Shown piece by piece: positions 55,574-64,000 of a DNA stretch of 64,000 bases. The stretch comes from Flaveria trinervia (taxonomy: Eukaryota > Streptophyta > Magnoliopsida > Asterales > Asteraceae): NCBI GenBank assembly GCA_025506515.1, contig CM046457.1, positions 1,433,001-1,497,000 on the forward strand, read 5' to 3'. Position 1 is the first letter of the stretch, and the number at the start of each line of letters is the position of its first letter. The notes beneath the pieces were generated by a model. That model was given only the letters and a program-made list of their open reading frames with translations, made no database searches and was not told where the DNA came from. Both the position numbers and the translations under genes were made by a program.

Positions 55574-56150
55574 GTTATTTGATATCTTTGTTTGCAATCT
55601 GACTCCATATCGTTCTCACCTTCTGGAGGTTATCCATGTCATCAGATAGTTTTGTACAAAGAAAGAAGCTGGATGTTGTTCAAGCAATAATCCATGGTGA
55701 TGGTATAGCAAAATGTCCCACATGTCATTTAGACTCTAAAATTTTAGTTTTTGCTAAAGAAAATAACATATATGTTAAGGGATTTATCAATTTTTGGTGG
55801 TTATCAAGTATTACAATTTCCAAATTATATAAAATTGTTTAATGCTCTAGCAACAGATAACTGTTGTAGATGGCCTGACTATGTGTTCTGTTACATTTGC
55901 TTTTGGGTTTCATTGTATGACCATTTTAATCAGTACGAATATTGTAACGACTAATGTTGTTTAGTGATGGAAAAATAGACATTGAAATGTAGGTGATGTG
56001 TGTAGGTTTTAGGTATGGGTTTCCCTAGATATATATATCTTTTGAATCGTCTACGAATCACCTTCAGATTAATGTAACTTGGTGGTAGAGCAAACGTTCT
56101 CCTTAATTAGATAATTCTACCTCAAAAGAAGGCCGGAAAGAGTATGAAAG
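55574..56150. other. Downstream flank of WAK-like D
   Basis: The first ~230 bases match 32800-33028 downstream of B. Beyond about 55800 the two flanks diverge. A 68-codon ORF (55636-55842) overlaps the shared part but is not kept in B. The rest is AT-rich without support for a gene. Confidence 0.5.
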
Positions 56151-56207
56151 TATATTATGAAAATTGTATGAGAGTTTGTATGTCTAAAATCGAATGTAAG
56201 AGAGACA

Positions 56208-57097
56208 ATTAAACTTTGTAATTGTAATTGTATTAAATAATTGTGTGTTTAGGGTTATAATACAGTGTCCTTTATATAAAGGACAATATTACATAATTAA
56301 CCCTAAACGATTCACTAATATTAACCTAGTCTAATATTTCCCCGCAAGCTAAGCTAGGGAGAGATTTAGCTTGAAATCTGAAAAACATAAAATAAAAATA
56401 AGTAACATAAATTATTGTTCTTGTTGTTTGTCGTCGCAATCATCGAATGTGTGAAGCACAGGTTGTTCTTCTCCGGTTATTGCGTTGTATGCGATGTGAG
56501 TTAGAAATTATCCTTGTTCTTATCCTATGAATCTTCTCGCATATCTCCACACCTAAAACTTTTGCACGAAGGTGCGTCGCCGTTGTATCACGTTGTATCC
56601 GATGAAGGGTTGAGATTGAAAAGGAGAAGCGATGATTATATGTGTTGTGCGGCGGCTAGGATTAGGGTTTGGCGGCTAGGGTTAGGGTTTGGCGGCTAGG
56701 GTTAGGGTTTGCGGCAGCTAGGGTTAAGATTTAGCGATGGCTAGGATTAGGGTTTGACAACAGCTATGGTTAGGGTTTGACGCGGCTATAGTTGTGTGAA
56801 AGGAAAGAGATGATGGTGGTTTGTATTCGCCTGTTAAAGATGAAGATGGTGGTGGTAATTATTATAACGGAAGCAATGGTATCAGATGGTTGGACAGGGC
56901 AACGACGGTGGCCGGCCGCCCTAATTAGGGTTCCGGCGATGATCGAGTCTTCCTGGATCTGATACCAAATTAAACCTTGTAATTGTTATTGTATTAAGTA
57001 ATTGTGTTTTTAGGGTTACAATAGAGGATCCTTTATATGAATAAAAGTTATATAATTAACCCTAAACTATTTACTAATAATAACCTAGTCTAATATA
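56208..57097 (-). mobile_element. Short LTR element (TRIM-like or deleted copia)
   Basis: Two ~130-base direct repeats (56208-56336 and 56969-57097) share AAACxTTGTAATTG, TTTAGGGTTA, ATTAACCCTAAAC and AACCTAGTCTAATAT. Next to the right one is a tRNA-iMet-like primer site TGGTATCAGATCC (minus strand, 56955-56967). Next to the left one is a pyrimidine tract (TTTCCCCGCAAGC). The ~630-base interior has no pol genes. AGAC lies outside both ends. This is too short for an autonomous element. Confidence 0.75.
56653..56790. repeat. Telomere-like minisatellite GGCGGCTAGGGTTAGGGTTT
   Basis: About six units of 18-20 bases, each with one or two TTAGGG or TTTAGGG-like hexamers plus GGCGGC, lie inside the TRIM-like element. 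The first three units are nearly perfect; later ones have ATTAGGG, TTAAGAT and ATGGTTAGGG variants. They are not pure plant telomere repeats. Confidence 0.8.
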
Positions 57098-57149
57098 GAC
57101 CAAGGTTGTTTGCCCCACCCAAGCGTATTGTCAGACAAAGCTACCCAAC

Positions 57150-57282
57150 TTTAAGATAACAAAATATGTGAAGTCAGTCAAGGAAAGTAGTCAACCAAAG
57201 AAATACACGAACAATCAATCTTATGCATTAAGAACCTGTGAAAACTTTATAAGATGGTAACTACGATGAAATATATATATAT
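57150..57282 (+). promoter_or_regulatory. Promoter remnant of WAK-like E
   Basis: AGTCAACCAAAGAAATACACG and AAGATGGTAACTACGATGAAA match the promoter module of B and D, up to a stretched TATA run (57268-57283), where the MULE begins. The rest of the module reappears at about 61489 (TGTCAATTAGTAGCTATGTT) next to the E coding start. Confidence 0.7.
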
Positions 57283-57786
57283 ATAGGGTTCAAATGAGAA
57301 GTCCGGTTTTTTGCGAGAACTCTAGGAACAATCACAGCCATTCAATTTAATCTCCTTCTAAAAAGTGAAAATGTTATTTTGGTCATTTACTCGGTCCTGT
57401 TCTTCCCTATAAATATTTCTGATTTTGATCGTATATTCATTCATAAGAGATTTCCATAAAAGTTCATCAACGTTTTTGTGAAGTAATGTTTCAATGATTT
57501 CGTGAATCCTTTTCCAGATTTTCATTCTTTTTCTCTGGTTTCATCTTCTTAGTTGTTTGCATCATTATCAGTTGACAATCTACAGGTTCGCGATGTTCTT
57601 CATCTGATTTTCATTCATAGAATTTTATGATTTCATTCTTCAATTTACCTTAATCATAGTTTATAGTTATGATTATTGTTCATCGTTCGATTTTCATGAT
57701 TATCACAGTTTATATGTTTCATTCTTTAAATTGCCCTAATCTGCTTGTTTTTGCTTAATTATAGTCATTGTCTATCAAAATCGTAT

Positions 57787-60552
57787 ATGGTGAATTCTAC
57801 TTCATTCTCGACTTTAAACATCGTTTCTAATCTGTTTGAAGATCATTCTGAATCTGGTGCATCAATTGATCATAACTTGCAAGGAGCTGGTAAATCGATT
57901 CTTCATGTTTATGCCTCCATTTATACATGTGTTGTTATATTTTTTTATTTTACATATCTATATGTGTTTTTTTCTTATTTGATTTTAACATTTTTGTATT
58001 TCTACATACTTTGTATTTTCTGTAGATACAAATATTCAAGATTTACAAGAACTTGTTTCTTATAATATCTCTGTAACACCCAATGGGACTACATATTGGA
58101 CACCTAATGTTGTTGCTGAGTATAAACCTATGTTGGGTATGCTATTTGCTAAATGGGATGATATTATTTTTATGTATCAAACTTATGCGGAGAATGCTAG
58201 ATTTGATATTCGATTGTACACATCCAAGAGATCAAATGGTGTTATTACACATAGGTATATCATTTGTAGTAGAGCAGGCAGACCCAACTATGAGAATTTT
58301 GATTCAATGGATTTCAAGTCACTTTCCAAGTTACGTCGTATTGTCAATTACAAGGTCACAAATTGTCAGGCAAAAATTAAGGTTAAAGCTGTTAATGGTT
58401 CATGTTCTTTTGAGTTATATGACTTTGTTGAGTCTCATAATCACCCTTTAGTTGGACTTGAGAACACTGATTTGACACGTAAGAAATGAAAGTTGAGTTT
58501 TGCTGACAAAGAGTTTATTCATAGACTTAGTTTAGCTAAAGTTGGCCCAACAGTTGCTCATAGAATGCAATCTGTTTTGAAAGGCGGACAACACAATGTA
58601 TGTGATACTAAGATAGAATATAAGAGTTTTAGTAGGGATTTACGAACTTTCATTGCTCCCAAAGATGCTCATTTTCTTCTAAATATGATGGAAACTTGTG
58701 TGGAACAATCAGAGAATTTCTCTTTTGAGTGCATTATTTGTGGTGGAGAGTTTAGGTCATTCTTTTGAGCAGATGAGGTTTCAAAGTGCAATTATAGAGT
58801 TTTTAGGGATGTTTTAGCCTTCGATGCCACATACAATACTAATGTGTAAGTAACTTTTTCATTATTTATAATCATTTTTATATTTTTGGGTTTTGATTTA
58901 TTCTTTTTTTTGTAGGTACAATATGATTTTTGTTCTTTTTACCGGTGTTGATCATCATATGAAATACGTGACATTTGTTTCCGGCCTTCTTTACTATGAA
59001 ACTATTGAATCATATGTGTGGTTGTTGGAATGTTTTCTTAAAGTGCATGTTAGTCAACCAAAACTAGTGTTAACCGACCAAGATCCGGCTATGAAACAAG
59101 CTATAGGCAGGGTTCTTAATGAATCTGTTCATCGATTGTGCATGTGACACATTATGTACAAGCTTCCTTCAAAGGTACAGATAATTTTTTTAATTATGAT
59201 TTTTACATATATGTACTTACTATTATAGTTTCTGATGTTTTTGCATGTCTATATTTTTTCATGTTTACACATGTGTAATAGTATTATGATATTTAACACA
59301 TTCAATTATAAGTTACTGGGGATGTCTTACAGAATACTAACTTGAGGGCACGTATACATAGGCTTGTATGGAATGTTTTTATTACTCCTTCTAAATTTGA
59401 GGAACTTTGGGAGTTGTTGATGAATGATTGCAACTTGAAACACCACCGGTGGTTGTATGATATGTTTTCTATCCGTGATCAATGGGTCCCTGGTTATTTT
59501 AGGGACATACCTATATGTTGTTTGATGAAGACTACATCTAGATGTGAAAGCTCAAATGCGTTATTTAAGGTTAATTCTAGTGCATCACATACTTTGCTTT
59601 AGTTCATGATGTCTTTTGACATAGCACTTAATGGTCAACGCTATCAGCAACGACTTCTTGAGCATGCATCTGACTCAACAATACCTGCCTTAATAACCCA
59701 TTTACCTATAGAAAAACATGCCTCACTCATATACACATGAACAATTTTTAAGGACATCCAAAAGGAGATAAGTAATTCTTTGTTATCATGTATGATTGGG
59801 AGACCTAATGTCGTAGATGCATCTGAACACTACATTGTTTCTCAATTTGATACAAAGTCAAATATTGTTTGTGATTTCAAGGTAATATATATTTGTTTTA
59901 TTTAGTTATAAATCATTATAATCATTTTTTAATTTATATTTTTATTTTAACATTTTGTAGGTTTCAATAAATTGAGTGATAACTTTATTTCTTGCTCGTG
60001 TATGGGATTTACACGTATTGGATTTCTTTGTACTCATGTCTTTGGTGGAAAATGAATGTGTTGCCTAAGAAAGTTTTTAATAATGAAAACCGTTATGACG
60101 TTGACAACTCAGATCATTTTAAAGTAAGGGCAGAGGTGTTAGATTTAGTTCAGCAATGTACAGACCGCCTGAGGTTCGAACCAGAAATGCTTGCTTCTTT
60201 TGAAGAAATGAAGGGTATTAAAAATAGAATTTATGAACAATATCCAAAGGAACCAAATTCAAACAAAAAAGAAAGTTTCTTTGAAGAATTAATTGCACAA
60301 TCTGCACCTAATGATGTATCTGTTGTACCTCCACAAGGTATTAGAAATAAAGGATGTGGTACAAACCGACGTTTGATTGGACCAGGAGAGAAAGCGAAGG
60401 TTAATAGAAAGAGGAGGAAAAGAGTATCCAAAACATGTGGAAAACTTGGCTACCATGATTCTTAAAACTATCCATTGAAAAAGAAACTTCTTGATGAAGA
60501 TAGCTATAGTGATGAACACAGTCAAACTAATGAAGATAGTAATAGTGAGTGA
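57787..60552 (+). pseudogene. FAR1-related MULE transposase pseudogene
   Basis: Exon 1 begins at ATG 57787 and ends at 57889 (GT donor). Exon 2 begins at 58026. It contains a FAR1-type DNA-binding domain (YQTYAENARFDIRLYTSKRS, ICSRAGRPNYENF, CQAKIKVKAV, FVESHNHPL), then the MULE transposase core (DVLAFDATYNTN, MIFVLFTGVDHHMKYVTF, LVLTDQDPAMKQAI, TTSRCESSNALFKV) and a SWIM zinc finger (CSCMGFTRIGFLCTH). Introns 58846-58915 and about 59176-59313 split the core. Stops at 58487, 58766, 59145, 59600 and 59738 interrupt it; at least three are TGG to TGA or CGA to TGA. A frameshift follows the SWIM finger. The family includes both MULE transposases and FHY3/FAR1 transcription factors; here the location in a transposon favours transposase. 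Confidence 0.9.
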
Positions 60553-60689
60553 GTGATTTCATATTTGGTTGTTTTAATGTTTACTTTCATAAACTCAGGC
60601 ACATCTTATGAATTTTAAATACTTTTGTCCTAGATGGTTTATAATTGCTATTATGTTGGAATGCTTGATTTAAATTTGTCATATTCCTT

Positions 60690-61290
60690 GTTATTTTGGA
60701 TATATCAGTATACTTTACATATGTGTAATTCTAAATCTATATACGTGTAACTCTTGATCTACATATGTGTAAAAATTAATCTACTTATGTATGATTCAAT
60801 TTACATATGTATTGAGAACGGACTATATGTTTATTCTTGCTGGTCTGCCTTGTACTTTCATTTTTGCATTTTAACATTGCATTACACATTTATGGTTTTT
60901 GCATTTGCCAAATTACATTAAATATGTGCTTATTTTGATTGAAATATGTGTATATATCAATGTACTTATGTGTAACTCACCAATGTACATATGTGTATCT
61001 CTATGCTTTATATAACTTTTCAAACAAATCATATTCGTTTTTGTTTACTACTATAATTTGTATTCACATTTTCAATTGACGAACAGTTTGTGTTTTTACT
61101 CTTTCAATGTTCATATTTTCTTAAGAGAAAACATATTTTTTGTACTCTGATTTATGATATATATTATCCAAAAAATCAAAACAGTTTCGATAAACTCCCT
61201 GGTGCTTCTTTAAGTTGTAATTATATTTGTACATGTGTGTAACTTGTTGATTTACATATAAGTATGTAACAATGTACATATGTGTAAAGC
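60690..61290. repeat. Cluster of ACATATGTGTA motifs
   Basis: About 12-15 copies of TACATATGTGTA and close variants (TACTTATGTGTA, TATACGTGTA, ACATGTGTGTA) lie within 600 bases downstream of the transposase pseudogene, often followed by A(A/C)T. Two more are inside its introns (about 59205 and 59270). The core ACATATGT is palindromic. Its position between transposase and element end suggests subterminal repeats of the MULE. Confidence 0.7.
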
Positions 61291-61533
61291 TTTCCATAAC
61301 AAAGTATTAATACCAAATACTTCATTTGTAATAATTTTCATAATAACATCTAGCCCATCTTTACATACTAACATCTTATGAATCATTCATATTTCATAAT
61401 AGCTAAAACAGTTGTCTTAAAACCCAAAAGCAATCATCATTCTTAATATGAAAAACAAATAACATTGTTTCTAAAACATCTATTATGTCAATTAGTAGCT
61501 ATGTTAATGCATAACTAACAAGTAATAATCACG

Positions 61534-61975
61534 ATGGGGATACTACTTAAATTGCTTCAGCATTTCACAATATCGGTATCGGTATCAATATTGTGGTACG
61601 ATCCCATATCCATTTGGGATACGAAAGGGCTGCAACTTGAACAAAGCCTACCAAGTAAACTATACAACTTTAGAAGTCTTCAACACCAATTTCAAACTCT
61701 TCAATGTATCACAAGATGGTCTAATGCATGGCTTCATGCCAATGGCCTATCATTGTTACAAGTCTTAGCCGCTACGAACCCAAAATAAGGTTGTTTAGAT
61801 TCCAAGTATCAAGCACACGAAACCTCCTTGCTATAGTTGGATGTGGCACTAGATCCTACCTCATGGATTTGAATGGTAACCGTGACATAACCGGATGTAT
61901 AACAAGGAACGGCTACAAGATGTCACCAAATGGTTCATGTTTTAGCCAAGGTTCCATGCAAAAACTGCTTCCCTA
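61534..61975 (+). pseudogene. WAK-like pseudogene E: truncated exon 1
   Basis: Homology to exon 1 of B starts at an ATG at 61534. The base triplet equivalent to the ATG of A, B and D is ATA here. A deletion after the signal peptide (about 61590) removes the start of the wall-binding domain and shifts the frame. Several blocks then follow B (the YDPISIWDTKG reading, out of frame, and later SRYEPKIRL). Homology ends at 61975, where a copia LTR begins. No EGF or kinase sequence is found in the remaining window. Confidence 0.88.
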
Positions 61976-62141
61976 TCAATGTATATATAGGAGACAATTT
62001 CCAGTAATATATAGATGTATGTATATGAGACACAATTACAACATCAACCATCCTAATTGCATAGTAGACAATACTATACTTTGGCACATATACTTGTATA
62101 ACCCTTAGACTTTAACTTGAGAGAGATAATTCTAAGATACA
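61976..62141 (-). repeat. 3' LTR of copia D (166 bp)
   Basis: It runs from TGCTTCCCTATC to CTAAGATACA, with TATATATAGG-type TATA sequence on the minus strand near its inner part, followed by the polypurine tract TCCCCTTAATC at 62142-62152. The left flank AAAAC (61971-61975) would be one side of the target duplication; the other lies beyond the window or has been lost. Confidence 0.75.
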
Positions 62142-63330
62142 TCCCCTTAATCATGAAGAATTAGATCTTGAACACCAAGCAATTCCCCTATTGTAGCAAA
62201 TCTAATCCTTGCCAATGCTTTTTTGAGAATGTCTTCCCTTTGTAGTTCTCTATTGATATTTTCAATGATTATATGCTCGTTCTTTGCATATTCTCTTATA
62301 AAATGGTAATAAGTATCAATATGCCTGCTTCTTCCATGGAACATCGGGTTCTTCATCAAAGCAATAGAGGATATGTTATCTAGAGAGTAATTTTGTCTTC
62401 CTTCCATCCAGTGAGTTCACTAAATAATCTTTTAAGCCATAACGCTTGACATGTTGCAGCTGTTGCACCCATGATTCAGATTAACATGAAAAGGGTGCCA
62501 CAGTTTGTTGCTTCTGTGTGCACCAATATATGGGCGAGTTTCCAAACTAGAACACTAACCCTATAGTGCCTTTTCCTTCCTTAGTACTAACCCCAACTGC
62601 TATCATTATAGCATATTATATTACATCCACCATTCTTCTTATAAGTTATACCAAAATATTTTGTTCCTTTAATATAACAAAGAACTTGATGAATGGCCTT
62701 ATAATAATGCTCTTTAGGTTCTTGCATAAACCTACTAATCAAACTAACTAAATATAAGCCAAGTCTGGTCTGGTGTGAAGTAGATATTTTAGACAACTGA
62801 TCAGACTTCTATATTTAGTTGAATCAGCTGATTTTTCATCTTTTGTTTTAGTTAAGAATGTGTTAGGTTTCTTTGGAATCTTGATTTCATTACTATTTGA
62901 CATACCAGCATTCTTTAGAATCATAGTAATGTAACTAGATGTTTAATAGGTATATCACTCCCTAATTGAGTGACTTCTATAATTGATTGTTTAATAAATA
63001 AAATGTTTTCAACAAGAGATTTGAAATGTTTGAAGGAGGCTATTCACTTAAGATAGGTGAGATAGGGATATACCTATGTAAATCAACTAAATTCTTAGGT
63101 AAACATGATAAGATAACGATAACCAAGTCGAGATGCAACATGTGACGGACCCCATACATCACAATCTATAATAGGTAAAGGAAGTGTAGAATGAGTAACA
63201 ACAGAATGAAAGGGTAAGGGTGTGCATTTGGAAATATGACAAGAATTGCATACTTTACTGATTTATTAGACAAGTTTAGAAACAAAAACCTACATAACAC
63301 TAAATAGAAGGGTATGAATATCATATCTCA
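62142..63330 (-). pseudogene. Copia D pol fragments: RNase H, RT end, integrase piece
   Basis: The minus-strand frames give SSIALMKNPMFHGRSRHIDT and FATIGELLGVQDLI (RNase H, 62147-62407) and TRLGLYLVSLISRFMQEPKE with VLCYIKGTKYFGI (62587-62796). Near 63090-63260 there is pre-integrase and integrase text in broken form (SCHISKCTPLPF, DCDVWGPSHVASR). The RT core between RNase H and integrase is missing, so the element is internally deleted as well as frameshifted. Confidence 0.8.
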
Positions 63331-64000
63331 CAAGAAGTTGTAGAGGTAGCAAATAGAGAGTATAGTTGAGGGGGTCTAGGATGCATGTGGCAGAGTGTTT
63401 GCCCTGCTAAGGCCTAAATAGACAAACCATAGTTTGAGAATATTGTCACAATAAGATAATTAAGAACAAGTTGTATGATAGACAAAAGATTATTAATCAA
63501 TCCAAGAACGAACGTAAATGGACTAACATATTACCGAATATTTGTTACCAAATAAGCACGGCCTCTATTTATGTTTGTCCATTTAGTTAATCGAACAAAG
63601 TTTGTTGTTTATGTTCATTCATTTGTTAAATTGTACAAAGATAAACAAACTTTTCATCGAACAGTTCACAAAAACATTTGTTTGCGTATAGCCAATGGAA
63701 CCCCAATCTTGTAGTCTAGTTCGGCTATCATATGAGCGAAGAACAATCAACCACCACTACGACCACTACAATACCATTGATTACCACCTTTATAACCTCC
63801 TTGAGACCTCCAAAACGTCCTCAACCTCCTCGCCATTGATCTCCACCCTTATGACTAGATGAGGTTGGTTCAAGCAGTTCATAGACTTTAGTCTAAGCTT
63901 ATCGCAGATTTAACACACAATAGTTGGAGCTATTACGACTAGATGTTCTTGACACGTTGGATGAAGTGTAAGAGCAGCGATGGTGGCAAGAGAAGCAAAG
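63331..64000. other. Unassigned sequence at the right end
   Basis: The first part may continue the decayed copia element. Near 63740-63860 the minus strand reads a Gly/Arg-rich stretch (RSQGGYKGGNQWYCSGRSGG) similar in type to the linker before copia zinc knuckles, but no knuckle is seen. No complete feature can be supported. Confidence 0.25.

Larger units (their letters stand above)
57283..61485 (+). mobile_element. Mutator-like element carrying a FAR1-type transposase, inserted in the WAK-like E promoter
   Basis: The left end GGGTTCAAATGAGAAGTCCGG with TTTGCGAGAACTC looks like MULE terminal sequence known from plants. The interior has a spliced FAR1-like transposase pseudogene (57787-60552) and a block of ACATATGTGTA motifs (60690-61290). 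The matching right inverted end was not found, and the right limit (about 61485) is set by the return of WAK promoter sequence. The right end is probably deleted, so no target duplication can be given. Confidence 0.7.

Noticed and set aside
55636..55842. 68-codon ORF downstream of WAK-like D
   Set aside because: The same stretch downstream of B is interrupted by indels and a stop, and no domain is recognisable.
56653..56790. True telomere or interstitial telomere tract
   Set aside because: The units are interrupted by GGCGGC in each repeat and lie inside a short LTR element.
57745..58065. Plus-strand ORF of 106 codons as a separate gene
   Set aside because: It reads through the first intron of the FAR1-like pseudogene; splicing at 57889/58026 joins the real reading frame.

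Overview
The window is nuclear DNA of a flowering plant. It shows spliced receptor-kinase genes with GT-AG introns, Ty1/copia and Ty3/gypsy LTR retrotransposons primed by initiator-Met tRNA, Mutator-like (MULE) elements and AT-rich spacer. The wording of the transposon proteins (a FAR1-related MULE transposase, a Tekay-type Ty3 element, an Athila-ORF1-like protein, an OTU-type protease) reminds me most of Asteraceae genomes. That taxonomic guess is inference from memory. No alignment was run.

Layout. (1) 1-14.2 kb: an AT-rich repeat zone with three tandem copies of a ~780-bp unit. The third copy is split by an 8.4-kb decayed Ty3/gypsy (Tekay-like) element, 2738-11145, with a 5-bp target duplication. 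A small GC-rich element with inverted ends follows, then an LTR fragment. (2) 14.2-22.9 kb: an unusual transposon-like block on the minus strand. It holds an Athila-ORF1-like ORF, a broken OTU cysteine-protease ORF and about 20 copies of the dyad CTATACGC-N-GCGTATAG. The first ORF is split by a solo LTR (15202-20579, TSD TACAC), which is itself split by a second solo LTR (17422-20003, TSD GGGCT). (3) 23-62 kb: a cluster of five wall-associated-kinase-like (WAK-like) copies, all on the plus strand. A (23489-25963) and B (29900-32763) are nearly intact, each with one single-base frameshift in the ectodomain. C (exon 3 ending at 42413) has lost exons 1-2 and its splice acceptor. D (51540-55065) has several deletions. 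E (61534-61975) is only a piece of exon 1.

The WAK copies share promoter, exon-intron structure, intron sequence and downstream flank, so they arose by tandem duplication of a whole gene unit. Retrotransposons then filled the spacers and introns: a copia element with a nested gypsy element and a nested solo LTR inside the second intron of C; a MULE-like foldback with a 9-bp TSD inside exon 3 of C; a 7.4-kb copia element (43699-51064, TSD TAGTC) with a nested solo LTR (TSD TTACA) just upstream of D; two small solo LTRs in intron 2 of D; a MULE carrying a FAR1-like transposase pseudogene at the TATA region of E; and another copia element cutting E off inside exon 1.

No gene in the window can be called functional with certainty. 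A and B have complete kinase exons with all catalytic motifs. Because their only visible defects are single-base gaps, consensus error should be excluded before calling them pseudogenes.
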